Assembly: GCF_000342165.1 (NCBI RefSeq)
Contig: NZ_AMRV01000010.1
Span: 1 to 64,000 of the forward strand
Source: Pacificimonas flava
GTDB taxonomy: Bacteria; Pseudomonadota; Alphaproteobacteria; Sphingomonadales; Sphingomonadaceae
DNA: 64,000 bases
Direction: 5' to 3'
Every line of letters begins with the position of its first letter. Position 1 is the first letter of the stretch. Below, in pieces: positions 35,959-44,536 of this stretch. The translations under genes and the position numbers were made by a program. The notes beneath the pieces were generated by a model. It saw nothing but the letters and a program-made list of their open reading frames with translations, did not search any database and was not told where the DNA came from.

Positions 35959-36551
35959 GCTCGGCGAAAGAACAAAGACAGATTGTTCGCCGGCATGTCG
36001 ATGCGCTGCGTCAGCCTCAGGCCGTGTTGCCCTGCCAGATGTTCGACCGCGCTCAAGTCTCGCAGGCCCCATTCGGAATTTCGCGCGCGAAGGTCCGCGT
36101 CGAAGGCCGCGTTGGACGCAGCGAGCGTTTTTCCCGCCTCACGATAAGGGCCATAGAGGTAGAGAAGTCCGCCCGGCGGAAGACAGCGGGCAGCCCCGAC
36201 CATCAGCCCCTCGGTCGCTGCCCAGAGCGAGATGTGGATCATGTTTATACAGGTGATGGCTTCGGCATGCTGAACCGGCCAGTGCGGAGCGGACGCATCC
36301 AGCGCGACGGGCGCCTTTAGATTGGGAAGGTCCGCGTTCCTCCGGTGCGCAGCGATTGAATCTCTCGCCCCCTCGTCCGGGTCGCTCGGAAGCCAGGTCA
36401 GTGCGGGAAAGCGGCGAGCGAGATACACCGCATGCTCTCCCGACCCTTCTGCTACCATTAGCACCCGGCCCTTAGCGGGCAGGGCGGGCGCCAGGGCTGC
36501 CGCGATTGGTTCCCTGTTGCGTAAGGCGGCTGGCGAGGTGCGGGCGGACAT
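35955..36551 (-). CDS. DUF938 SAM-dependent methyltransferase-like protein
   Basis: About 198 residues. It begins with the family-typical SPAALRNREPIAAAL and has the Rossmann SAM motif VLMVAEGSGEHAVYLARRFP, a substrate region HWPVQHAEAITCINMIHISLW and a C-terminal beta/alpha pair with NNLSLFFRRA. This is the DUF938 family, predicted class-I methyltransferase of unknown substrate. The start at 36551 has no clear ribosome site, but it matches the family N-terminus; a longer reading to 36605 looks non-coding. It converges with the SpoIIAA-like gene. Confidence 0.85.
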   Translation of the reverse strand: MSARTSPAALRNREPIAAALAPALPAKGRVLMVAEGSGEHAVYLARRFPALTWLPSDPDEGARDSIAAHRRNADLPNLKAPVALDASAPHWPVQHAEAITCINMIHISLWAATEGLMVGAARCLPPGGLLYLYGPYREAGKTLAASNAAFDADLRARNSEWGLRDLSAVEHLAGQHGLRLTQRIDMPANNLSLFFRRA

Positions 36552-36727
36552 CGAGGGGGGTTTACCGCGGTCCGCCCGACATGGGAAAGGCCGGCGGCAT
36601 CTCATTGCCGAGTTGCACTTCCGAATATTTCAACAGCTCGCCTGAATTTCCGCTCGTTCTGGCAATTGCATTGACGGCCGCGCCGCGCTCTATGGCTGCA
36701 AACACCATTCTTGGGGAGTGCCGTCTC

Positions 36728-38236
36728 GTGCCCGACTTCAATCGTCGCCGCTTTCTCGAATCCGCGGCTCTGCTTGCTGCCGCTGCGCCGCTCTCCGGGT
36801 GTCTCGATACGGTCCGTTCGACCGGTACGGGGCACTGGCGCGACGCTGTTTCGCAGGCAAGCAGCGTGCATGACCCGGCGGACGCGCTGGAACTCGTCAA
36901 CCTGGCCATTTACCGGCTGCAGGAAGTAAATGGCCAGATCAATGCGGTCACCTTTACCGATTTCGACTCTGCCCGGCGCCAGGCGGTTGCGCTGCCGAAC
37001 GGGCGTTTTGCGGGCGTGCCGACGCTGATCAAGGACAATTTGATGGTGGCCGGGAAACCCTACACGCAGGGGTCCCGCTCACTTGCCGAGTATGTCGCGA
37101 CCCAATCCGATCCCTTTTACACCTCGGCGATCGGGCCCATGGGTCTCGTCCCCATCGGCCGTTCGTCGCTGCCGGAGTTCGGGCTGACTGCGACGACGGA
37201 GCCTGTGCTGAGCGGGGCTGCGCGCAATCCCTGGAACACAGGCCATTCCACCGGCGGATCGTCGGGCGGCAGCGCCGCAGCGGTGGCGGCCGGCGTCGTC
37301 GCCATTGCCCATGCCAATGACGGCGGCGGCTCGATCCGCATTCCGGCGTCCGCTTGCGGCCTCGTGGGCCTGAAGCCCAGCCGCGGACGCATGGCCGGCG
37401 ACGACGACAGCGACGCCGCGACCGACCTTGGCGTTCAGGGTTTTCTGACCCGTACGGTGCGCGACACAGCCGCTGCCTTTCACGCCGCGCAGGGCGGGCC
37501 GCTTTATCCGGCGGCGGATCTTGTCACGGGCGCGTCCTCGCAGCGCCTGCGTATCGGCGGACGCCTGACGCGTGCGGACGGTTCTCTGCCGGACCCCGAA
37601 GTGGTGCGGGTCTTCGAGGAAACGATGGCGATCCTGTCGCGACGCGGGCACCGTGTTTCCGAAGCGGATGCGAGCTTCGTCCCCGCCACAATGGTCGGTG
37701 ATTTCATGACGCTGTGGACGCTGGGGGCTGCGGACCGTTTGCAGCGCGCCAGGAGCCTCGGCGAAATTCCCGCAGATGGGGACCTTGCTGATTATTTCGA
37801 ACCGCTGATGCTCGGCATGGCGGAGCGCGGCGCGGCCCTGACGGATGCGGATCGGGACGCGGCGTTTGGGCGGCTGGCGGCCTTCAGCGCGGCCTACCGC
37901 GAGCAGTTCCAGACCTATGACGTACAGGTGACGCCGGTGCTCGGCGCCCCGCCCGCGCCGATCGGCTATTTGTCGCCGCGCATTCCGTTCGAGGAGCAGC
38001 AGGCGCGGCTGACCGACTATGCGGGTTTTACCGGCGCTGAAAATGTCGCCGGTTTGCCGGCCATTTCGCTGCCCGTTGGCATGAGCTCCGACGGGCTGCC
38101 AATCGGCCTGCAGTTCATCGGTGCGCCGGGCGCGGAACCGGTGCTTCTTGCGCTGGCCTTTGAGCTTGAAAACGAACTCAACTGGGCCGGGCGGCGTCCG
38201 TCGGTCTGGGTCGGAGATATGGAGCTTCCCGAATGA
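36728..38236 (+). CDS. Amidase-signature hydrolase, Tat-exported lipoprotein
   Basis: About 502 residues from a GTG start preceded by GGGGAG. The N-terminus is a Tat-lipoprotein signal: NRRRFLES, a hydrophobic stretch, and the lipobox LSGC with Cys25. The amidase core has catalytic Lys102 (LIKDN), cis-Ser178 in [14 protein letters not shown] and nucleophile Ser202 in GGGSIRIPA; spacing (24 residues) fits other family members. It would cleave an amide in a small molecule or peptide outside the inner membrane, anchored as a lipoprotein. The ATGA overlap with the next gene (ArsC-like) shows coupled translation. Upstream 36552-36727 is the shared region with the divergent methyltransferase. Confidence 0.92.
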   Translation: MPDFNRRRFLESAALLAAAAPLSGCLDTVRSTGTGHWRDAVSQASSVHDPADALELVNLAIYRLQEVNGQINAVTFTDFDSARRQAVALPNGRFAGVPTLIKDNLMVAGKPYTQGSRSLAEYVATQSDPFYTSAIGPMGLVPIGRSSLPEFGLTATTEPVLSGAARNPWNTGHSTGGSSGGSAAAVAAGVVAIAHANDGGGSIRIPASACGLVGLKPSRGRMAGDDDSDAATDLGVQGFLTRTVRDTAAAFHAAQGGPLYPAADLVTGASSQRLRIGGRLTRADGSLPDPEVVRVFEETMAILSRRGHRVSEADASFVPATMVGDFMTLWTLGAADRLQRARSLGEIPADGDLADYFEPLMLGMAERGAALTDADRDAAFGRLAAFSAAYREQFQTYDVQVTPVLGAPPAPIGYLSPRIPFEEQQARLTDYAGFTGAENVAGLPAISLPVGMSSDGLPIGLQFIGAPGAEPVLLALAFELENELNWAGRRPSVWVGDMELPE

Positions 38237-38580
38237 CCATGGAGATCTGGTTCAATCCTCGCTGCGGTACGGCGCGCAAGGTCCGCGGCCGGCTGGAAGA
38301 CAGCGGGCGCGACGTCACGGTTCGCGACTATCTGAAGCAGCCGCCGACACGAACGGAAATCGAGGAGGTTTTGCGCAAGTCCGGCATGAAGGCGAGCGAC
38401 CTGCTTCGTTCCAAGGAGTCCCTGGCAGGGGAACTCGGCCTGCGGGAAACAGACGATGAGAGCCGCATATTGGACGCGATGGCAGAGCATCCCGTCCTTA
38501 TAAACCGTCCGGTCGTTATCGACGGAGAGCGCGCGCGGCTGTGCCGTCCGGCGGACGAAGTCGAGGCACTGCTGGACTAG
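38233..38580 (+). CDS. ArsC/Spx-family arsenate-reductase-like protein
   Basis: A 115-residue thioredoxin-fold protein of the glutaredoxin-type ArsC family. The N-terminal NPRCGTARKV carries the single nucleophile cysteine (Cys11) followed by a basic helix, then YLKQPPTRTEIEEVL, and a C-terminal VLINRPVVIDGERARLCRP with the Arg/Pro elements of this family. It may reduce arsenate using glutathione/glutaredoxin, or be one of the many uncharacterised ArsC paralogues; no arsenite efflux gene is near. It starts within the amidase stop (ATGA) and gltX follows after three bases. Confidence 0.88.
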   Translation: MTMEIWFNPRCGTARKVRGRLEDSGRDVTVRDYLKQPPTRTEIEEVLRKSGMKASDLLRSKESLAGELGLRETDDESRILDAMAEHPVLINRPVVIDGERARLCRPADEVEALLD

Positions 38581-38583
38581 ATC

Positions 38584-39951
38584 ATGACCCCGTCCGCCAT
38601 CGTTACCCGTTTCGCGCCCAGCCCGACCGGCAGGCTGCACGTCGGCAATATCCGCACCGCGCTCGTCAATTGGCTGTTCGCCAGGCAGAATGGCGGCCGC
38701 TTCCTGCTGCGTCTGGACGATACCGACCGGCAGCGGTCCACCGAGGCTTATGCGCAGGACATCCGCAGCGATCTCGACTGGCTTGGATTGCGACCCGACG
38801 GGGAGGTGCGGCAGTCGGACCGCATGGCGCTGTATGACGCGGCATTCGAACGGCTGCGTGCGGCTGGCCGTATCTATCCCGCCTACGAGACGGCGGACGA
38901 ACTCGATATCAAGCGCAAGGTGCAGCTGTCACGGGGTCTGCCGCCGGTATATGACCGTGCAGCGCTGAACCTGTCGGAGGACGACCGCGCCGCGCTGGAA
39001 GCCGAGGGGCGCAGGCCGCACTGGCGTTTCCGCCTCGATACGGCTGCCGAGACAGGCTGGACCGACCAGGTGCGGGGGCCGTCACATGTCGACCCTGCCT
39101 CTCTCAGCGACCCGGTCGTGCGCCGGGAGGATGGTTCCTATCTTTACATGCTGCCGTCCGTGGTCGACGATATCGATATGGGCATCACCCATGTGGTTCG
39201 CGGAGAGGACCATGTGACCAATTCCGGCGTGCAGGTGCAGATGTTCTCTGCGCTGGGGGCAGGCGCCCCGGCGTTCGCTCATCTCTCCCTGCTGACCGGG
39301 GCGCAGGGCGGAAAACTGTCCAAACGCGTCGGCTCCATGGGTGTCGACGAACTGCGGGAGCAGGGGTTCGAGGCCGGAGCGGTCACGTCGTTTCTGGCGC
39401 GCATTGGAACCTCTCAGCCCGTCGTTCCGGTGCCGGATCTGAATATCCTCGCGAAGGATTTCGACTTCTCCTCATTCGGTCGTGCGGCGGCACGGTTCGA
39501 TCCAGAGGAGTTGGCGCACCTCAATGCAAAGCTGGTGCACATGCTCCCTTACGACCAGGTGGCGGACCGACTGCCGCAGGGAATGAATGAGGCGGCATGG
39601 TCTGTGCTGAGGCCCAACCTGAACACAGTTTCGGATGCCGCCGACTGGTGGCAGGTGGTGACGGGGCCGCTGACAATGGCGCCGCAGCCGGCGGAGCGAG
39701 ACTTTCTTATCGCCGCGCGCGACGCTCTGAACGATCTTGGCTGGGACGACGATATCTGGAAGCGGTGGACGGCTGACGTGAAAGGCCGCACGGGCCGCAA
39801 GGGAAAGACATTGTTCCAGCCGCTGCGGCTGGCCCTGACCGGCCGTGAGCAGGGGCCGGACATGTCGGCCCTCCTCCCGCTTATCGGGCGAGAGGCTGCG
39901 CTCCAGCGCCTTGAGGAGGCCGCGGGTCCGGAGGGCCGGTCCGCGGCCTGA
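38584..39951 (+). CDS. gltX: Glutamate--tRNA ligase (GltX)
   Basis: A 455-residue class-I aminoacyl-tRNA synthetase. HIGH-type signature is [12 protein letters not shown] near residues 11-22, and KLSKR is at 244-248, followed by the anticodon-binding helical C-terminus. It attaches glutamate to tRNA. Whether it is the tRNA-Glu-specific or the non-discriminating form (many alphaproteobacteria have two GltX and use GatCAB) cannot be settled by eye. It follows the ArsC-like gene by three bases and converges with bamE after 18 bp. Confidence 0.93.
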   Translation: MTPSAIVTRFAPSPTGRLHVGNIRTALVNWLFARQNGGRFLLRLDDTDRQRSTEAYAQDIRSDLDWLGLRPDGEVRQSDRMALYDAAFERLRAAGRIYPAYETADELDIKRKVQLSRGLPPVYDRAALNLSEDDRAALEAEGRRPHWRFRLDTAAETGWTDQVRGPSHVDPASLSDPVVRREDGSYLYMLPSVVDDIDMGITHVVRGEDHVTNSGVQVQMFSALGAGAPAFAHLSLLTGAQGGKLSKRVGSMGVDELREQGFEAGAVTSFLARIGTSQPVVPVPDLNILAKDFDFSSFGRAAARFDPEELAHLNAKLVHMLPYDQVADRLPQGMNEAAWSVLRPNLNTVSDAADWWQVVTGPLTMAPQPAERDFLIAARDALNDLGWDDDIWKRWTADVKGRTGRKGKTLFQPLRLALTGREQGPDMSALLPLIGREAALQRLEEAAGPEGRSAA

Positions 39952-39969
39952 GTTCTACAGCAAGAGCGG

Positions 39970-40458
39970 TTATTGCTGCGGCGCGCCGCCCGCGCCACCC
40001 GGCACGGAGCTGACCCGGCCGATATTGCCGAAGATGTCCTGGAACAGGCTGCTGTCGCGTCCGAACACAGGGGTGGTTTCGCTGGCGGGGTCGAGCTGTA
40101 CGACCTGCTCCAGCCCCTTCTGCCGGTCCACCGCAGCAACATTGCCGCCGGCATCGAAGCGCACGGTCAGCACCTGCTGGGAGGTGGGTTCGCTTGGAAG
40201 AAAGGCGAGCTGCTCGACATTGCGGGAGACGTAATACCAGGTACTGTCGTCCCATTCGGAAACGAAGGTCGGGCGGCCGAGCGTACGTTCCACCGATTCG
40301 CGATTGTCCACGCCGGGGGAGATCGCCGAAACGAGCTCTTCGTCCACGACATAACCCTGGGCGTCGCGAATCCGCGCGCAGCCCGACAAGGCAGAACCGG
40401 CGATCAGGGCGACAGTCAGGAATTTCGCCGCGCTGAGAGAATGGTTTCGGAAAATCAT
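39970..40458 (-). CDS. bamE: BamE/SmpA-OmlA family outer-membrane lipoprotein
   Basis: About 162 residues. The start gives a lipoprotein signal MIFRNHSLSAAKFLTVALIAGSALSGC with lipobox LSGC. The mature protein holds the BamE-type motif SAISPGVDNRESVERTLGRPTF followed by a strand-rich WYYVSRNVEQLAF region and the acidic tail ending GGAGGAPQQ. It is a small component of the Bam outer-membrane assembly machine. Divergent from the CBP3 gene (78-bp gap), a common arrangement in sphingomonads as far as I know. The longer in-frame extension to 41484 is only antisense of CBP3 and DUF177. Confidence 0.9.
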   Translation of the reverse strand: MIFRNHSLSAAKFLTVALIAGSALSGCARIRDAQGYVVDEELVSAISPGVDNRESVERTLGRPTFVSEWDDSTWYYVSRNVEQLAFLPSEPTSQQVLTVRFDAGGNVAAVDRQKGLEQVVQLDPASETTPVFGRDSSLFQDIFGNIGRVSSVPGGAGGAPQQ

Positions 40459-40536
40459 GGCTGGTTCACTATTGCGTCGAGGGTTATCCGGCAAGCGGCG
40501 GCGGCGTTCAAATGAGACGGCCTGCATGAAGCTGGG

Positions 40537-41082
40537 ATGAAAAGCCGTGAAACAGGTGAGAAGGTGAAGGTGCCGTTTTTTTCGAAAGCCCGTGATCGCG
40601 AAGAAGAGATCGCAGCCGCCCTCTACGGAGACGTCGTGTCGCGAGCGCGCCGCCCCGCCTGGTATCAGGCGGGACAGGTGCCCGATACGGTCGATGGCCG
40701 CTTTGACATGGTCGCGCTGATCCTTAGCCTTCTGATCCTGCGGCTCGAAGCGATAAGGACGAAGGAAAGTCAGAGACTGGTGGTGCGCCTGACCGAACGG
40801 TTCGTGGACGACATGGATTCGTCGCTGCGCCAAATCGGTATCGGCGATATGGTGATCGGCAAGCATGTCGGGCGGACGGTGTCGGCGCTGGGCGGCCGGC
40901 TCGGGGCCTATCGGGAGGCCTTTGCGAAGGGGCGCGGGCTGCGCGATGCCTTGCAGCGCAACCTGTATCGCGGGGAGGGTGCGCAGGAGGCGCTGGACTG
41001 GACGGCGGAGCGCGTTCGAGAGGAATCGCTGCGCCTTGGGCAGATCAGCGACCGGGCCTTTTTGACGGGAGAGGCGGCATGA
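40537..41082 (+). CDS. Ubiquinol-cytochrome c chaperone (CBP3 family)
   Basis: A 181-residue protein matching the alphaproteobacterial/mitochondrial ubiquinol-cytochrome c chaperone: DREEEIAAALYGDVVSRARRPAWY, then VDGRFDMVALILSLLILRLEAI, ERFVDDMDSSLRQIGIGDMVIGKHVGR and LGGRLGAYREAF, in the expected order. It assists maturation of the cytochrome bc1 complex. The ATG at 40537 is chosen; a GTG at 40564 is a possible alternative. The stop overlaps the next start (ATGA). Confidence 0.93.
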   Translation: MKSRETGEKVKVPFFSKARDREEEIAAALYGDVVSRARRPAWYQAGQVPDTVDGRFDMVALILSLLILRLEAIRTKESQRLVVRLTERFVDDMDSSLRQIGIGDMVIGKHVGRTVSALGGRLGAYREAFAKGRGLRDALQRNLYRGEGAQEALDWTAERVREESLRLGQISDRAFLTGEAA

Positions 41083-41627
41083 GTGCGGGAAGCGAATTTT
41101 CACGCATCGTTCGGGTGGATGAGATCGGCTCTGGCCTTTCACGCGATATTTCCGCGTCGGAACTGGAGCGGGCGGCCCTTGCCCGGCGTTTCGACCTGAT
41201 TGCAATTCCGGTGCTGGATGCCGACGTGACGCTTCGTCCGGCACCGGGCGGCTACCGGCTGACCGGAAGAGTGAAGGGGCGGGCGATCGCCGCCTGCGTG
41301 GTGTCCGGCGAAGACGTCGCGCAAACCGTGGACGAGCCCATCGATCTCTTGCTGGGCGAACCGGCCACCCGGCACTCCCCCCCAATGGAAGAGGAAATCG
41401 AGCTGGACGAGGACGATCTCGACCGGCTGACGATCGAGAACGGGCGGGTCGACTGGGGCGAATTGTCGGCGACGAGTTTCGCACTTGCGCTCGATCCCTA
41501 CCCGCGCGCTTCGGATGCGCGCATCGCCGACGCTCGGCGTCACCTCCTCAGCGAGGATGAGGCCGCAGCGCAGGAAGCGGAGGATCGGGCCTCCCAGTCT
41601 CCCTTCGCCGGACTGCGCCGGGATTGA
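41079..41627 (+). CDS. YceD-family (DUF177) protein
   Basis: A 182-residue DUF177 protein. Visible features: SRIVRVDEIGSG at the start, a strand-rich centre LRPAPGGYRLTGRVKGRAIAACVVSGEDV with the conserved single Cys, a highly acidic stretch (EEEIELDEDDLDRL) and ELSATSFALALDPYPR. Family members lie next to rpmF/plsX and are implicated in rRNA or ribosome maturation in other bacteria; here rpmF and plsX are absent and a two-component system follows 37 bp later. Coupled by ATGA to CBP3. Confidence 0.9.
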   Translation: MSAGSEFSRIVRVDEIGSGLSRDISASELERAALARRFDLIAIPVLDADVTLRPAPGGYRLTGRVKGRAIAACVVSGEDVAQTVDEPIDLLLGEPATRHSPPMEEEIELDEDDLDRLTIENGRVDWGELSATSFALALDPYPRASDARIADARRHLLSEDEAAAQEAEDRASQSPFAGLRRD

Positions 41628-41664
41628 TGGGCGTACAGCCAAAGGGAGGGTTCGAAACACACCC

Positions 41665-42393
41665 ATGGATTTGACTGATCGACCCCGGCGCATCGCGTTG
41701 GTCGAGGATGACGGCGCCCTTCGAACCTTGCTAAGCCGCACGTTGCGGGAAAACGGATTCGAGGCCAGCGGTTATCGTAGCGGAGCGGAACTGCGTGCGG
41801 CGCTGGAAGCGCAGCAATTTGATCTGGTTATTCTCGATATCATGCTGCCGGGGACCAACGGACTCGATATCTGCCGCTGGCTTCGGGCGCGCAGCCACGT
41901 CCCGATCATCTTCATGAGCGCGCGCGGTCAGCAGACTGATCGGATCGTCGGCCTGGAACTCGGTGCAGACGATTTCCTGCCCAAGCCCATCGATCCGCAC
42001 GAGTTGATCGCCCGCGTGCGTGCCGTGCTGCGCCGCTGGGAGTCGCATCCCGGGGAACGCACCGAATCGACGGGAATCGTTCGTTTCGACGGCTGGAGCA
42101 TGGACCGGCGTCGGCGCGAACTGACAGCACCCGACGGCAGCCGCGTCGCCGTGTCCAGCGCCGAGTTCGACCTGCTCGGCGTCCTCGTCGATATGCCGCA
42201 GCGCGTCGTCGGACGGGAACTCCTGCTGGAACAGGCGCGCGAGCGCCCGGCCTCCGGAGATTCCAGCGATCGCAGTATCGACGTCCTCATCAGCCGTCTT
42301 CGCCGGAAGCTTGGTCAGTATGATGGCGGGCGGGATATCATCAAAACGGTGCGGGGGATCGGTTACGTATTCACGCCCTCGGTCACCCGCTGA
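41665..42393 (+). CDS. OmpR-family response regulator
   Basis: About 242 residues: an N-terminal receiver with acidic pocket VEDD, phospho-accepting Asp58 in LVILDIMLPG, Thr/Ser at FMSARGQ and Lys in FLPKPI, then a C-terminal winged helix ending RGIGYVF, typical of OmpR/PhoB. The ribosome site GGGAGGG is 14 bases upstream of the ATG, slightly far. The next gene starts in the stop codon (TGATG), so kinase and regulator are paired. Regulated genes are unknown; the CBP3/DUF177 neighbours and the carbonic anhydrase downstream are candidates only by position. Confidence 0.94.
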   Translation: MDLTDRPRRIALVEDDGALRTLLSRTLRENGFEASGYRSGAELRAALEAQQFDLVILDIMLPGTNGLDICRWLRARSHVPIIFMSARGQQTDRIVGLELGADDFLPKPIDPHELIARVRAVLRRWESHPGERTESTGIVRFDGWSMDRRRRELTAPDGSRVAVSSAEFDLLGVLVDMPQRVVGRELLLEQARERPASGDSSDRSIDVLISRLRRKLGQYDGGRDIIKTVRGIGYVFTPSVTR

Positions 42394-43736
42394 TGCGGGT
42401 GATCCGGCTGTGGCCGGCGGGATTCACGGGCCGGGTCACTCTGGTGCTTCTTGGGGCGATCCTGGTGCAATTTTTGGCGGCCGCCTATCTGCTCGGTATC
42501 GGTGAACGGCATTTGCAGCAGGCCGATCTCGCACGGCGTATCGCGGAGCAGCTCGTCGTGGCGGAGCGCGTGATCGGCGCGGCGCCGCCGGCTGACAGGG
42601 CGCGTTTGGTCAGCGACTTGTCGACTGCTCATCTCTATTTTTCACTGGAGGAGGAAAAGCCGCCGCTTTCCGGCACCAGCCATCCGATGGTGACGGATGT
42701 CCGTGCCGAGATCATCCGCTGGGAGCCAGCTCTGGCCGCCTATGAAATGCAGTTTGCCGTCCGAACGGCGCGGCAGGTGGGTTTCGTGCGCAACCTGGAG
42801 GGCGCGTTGCACCTCCCCGGCGGGCCTTGGATCTACTTTCGTACGCAGCAGCCTCTCCTGGGTTGGGCCGTCATCGTCAGCACGATGATCTGGGTCGGAT
42901 TGACGGCGGCCGCGGTCCTGTTGTTCGCCGCCGTCATGGTTCAGACACTGGGCGCGCCCCTGCGCAAGCTCGCCTCACATGCCGATCAGATCGGCACCGG
43001 GCCGCCAGTGCATTTCGCCGAGAACGGGCCCAAGGAGCTCAGGCGCGTGGCCTTGGCGCTGAACGAGATGCAGGCGCGTATCGCGGCGCTTATCGACGAA
43101 CGCACGACGGCGCTCGCGGCGGTGGGGCATGACCTTCGCACACCCCTTGCACGGCTGCGCCTGCGGCTCTCTGCGGTGGCGGATACCAATGCGCGGGCCG
43201 CGGCGGAACGAGACGTGCGCGAGATGGAGGACATGCTTTCCGCGCTTCTGGAATTCCTGAACGGTGGGGAGGAATGGGGGGAGCGCGTGAAGACCGACCT
43301 TGCCAGCCTGCTTCAGGTCATCGTCGAGGAAGCGCAGGATCTCGGCGGCAATGCGGAATATCTTGGACCCGCCAAGCTGGTCGCCAATGTCTATTTCGAC
43401 GATCTGCGGCGCGCGCTCGTGAACCTCGTGGACAATGCTGTCAAATATGGCGGCGCAGCGCATGTCGATGCCTGGGTTGAGGATCGGTTCCTGATAATCC
43501 GTGTCGACGATTACGGCCCCGGGATCGACAGCGAAATTCTGGGGGCCGTGAAGCAGCCCTTCTACAGGGCGGATCAGGCGCGGGGCGGCGATACCCACGG
43601 CTTCGGACTCGGACTTAGCATTGCCGAGCAGGTCGCGCGCCGGCACGACGGGGAACTGGTCCTCGCGAACCGGCCAGAGGGCGGGTTGTCGGCCAGCCTG
43701 AAACTTCCGCGATCGGGTAGCCAGCCTTCCGCCTGA
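42393..43736 (+). CDS. Sensor histidine kinase (EnvZ-like)
   Basis: A 447-residue transmembrane kinase: TM1 in residues about 9-30, a periplasmic sensor domain of roughly 140 residues, TM2 near 155-190, HAMP-like linker (LGAPLRKLASHADQIG), HisKA with His246 (VGHDLRTPLARLRL), and a HATPase_c domain with VDNAVKYGG, DYGPGID and HGFGLGLSIAEQV. It pairs with the regulator gene through the TGATG overlap. The signal is unknown. A 6-bp hairpin at 43809-43824 and the carbonic anhydrase gene follow downstream. Confidence 0.94.
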   Translation: MRVIRLWPAGFTGRVTLVLLGAILVQFLAAAYLLGIGERHLQQADLARRIAEQLVVAERVIGAAPPADRARLVSDLSTAHLYFSLEEEKPPLSGTSHPMVTDVRAEIIRWEPALAAYEMQFAVRTARQVGFVRNLEGALHLPGGPWIYFRTQQPLLGWAVIVSTMIWVGLTAAAVLLFAAVMVQTLGAPLRKLASHADQIGTGPPVHFAENGPKELRRVALALNEMQARIAALIDERTTALAAVGHDLRTPLARLRLRLSAVADTNARAAAERDVREMEDMLSALLEFLNGGEEWGERVKTDLASLLQVIVEEAQDLGGNAEYLGPAKLVANVYFDDLRRALVNLVDNAVKYGGAAHVDAWVEDRFLIIRVDDYGPGIDSEILGAVKQPFYRADQARGGDTHGFGLGLSIAEQVARRHDGELVLANRPEGGLSASLKLPRSGSQPSA

Positions 43737-43808
43737 GGCGTTCAGTAATATTTTGTCACAGTTCGCGGGGGTCCGGGGAAACAATCCTCCTTCATTTTCT
43801 GCGCTGAC

Positions 43809-43824
43809 GGTCCCTCTCGGGACC
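43809..43824 (+). promoter_or_regulatory. Small hairpin in the leader of the carbonic anhydrase gene
   Basis: GGTCCC-TCTC-GGGACC, a perfect 6-bp stem with a 4-base loop, 23 bases before the TTG start and 12 bases before the GGAGG ribosome site. No T-run follows, so it is more likely a leader structure or stability element than a terminator. Confidence 0.4.
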
Positions 43825-43846
43825 CCGAAGTTTATGGAGGAAAATC

Positions 43847-44536
43847 TTGGATCTGCTTATTAACGGCGTCAGCCGCTTTCAGGGCGAAATCTTTCCGACG
43901 AAGAGCGAGCGCTTCCGGGACCTGGCGCAGAACGGACAGGCACCGAAAACGCTGATGATCAGCTGCGCCGACTCGCGCGTCGTGCCGGAACTCATTACTC
44001 AGTCGGAACCGGGTGATCTGTTCGTGTGCCGCAACGCCGGCAATATCGTCCCGCCGTACAGCCGCCATCCGGGCGGCGTCTCCTCTGCGATCGAATATGC
44101 GGTCGTCGCGCTGGGTGTCGAGGACATCGTGATCTGCGGTCATTCCGACTGCGGGGCCATGAAGGCCTTTCAGACACCCGAGGCGCTGGAGATCATGCCG
44201 ACGGTAAAGGAATGGCTCAGCCACGCCCATGCCGCGAACGAAGCGGTTCGCGCGTGCTGTGCCGGCAAGGATGCAGGCGAGCAGACGGCCGCGCTGATCC
44301 GTGAGAACGTCATTGTCCAGCTCACGCATCTGAAGAGTCATCCGTCCGTCGCGGCTGGGCTGGCATCCGGAAAGCTGCGTTTGCATGGCTGGGTGTTTGA
44401 TATCGAATCCGGCGAGGTTGAGGCGCTTGATGGCGCGACCGGCCTCTTCCACAAGGCGGACGGCGGTGCGCTCTCGGTCGCGGACCGCGGCCGACAGGCG
44501 GCGGTGCCGGCGGCGCCGATCGGAGCGGCGGCATGA
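43847..44536 (+). CDS. Beta-class carbonic anhydrase (can/cynT-like)
   Basis: A 229-residue beta carbonic anhydrase. Zinc ligands and catalytic pair are Cys40, Asp42 and Arg44 in CADSRVVPE, with His99 and Cys102 in CGHSDCG. The gene starts with TTG, with GGAGG six bases upstream; the nearby ATG at 43834 is out of frame. It interconverts carbon dioxide and bicarbonate. The last bases form the ATGA overlap with the SulP carrier gene, so bicarbonate supply and transport are probably produced together. Confidence 0.94.
   Translation: MDLLINGVSRFQGEIFPTKSERFRDLAQNGQAPKTLMISCADSRVVPELITQSEPGDLFVCRNAGNIVPPYSRHPGGVSSAIEYAVVALGVEDIVICGHSDCGAMKAFQTPEALEIMPTVKEWLSHAHAANEAVRACCAGKDAGEQTAALIRENVIVQLTHLKSHPSVAAGLASGKLRLHGWVFDIESGEVEALDGATGLFHKADGGALSVADRGRQAAVPAAPIGAAA

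Noticed and set aside
39970-41484. 504-codon reading of the bamE gene
   Set aside because: The extension is the antisense of CBP3 and DUF177; the lipoprotein signal at 40458 marks the start.
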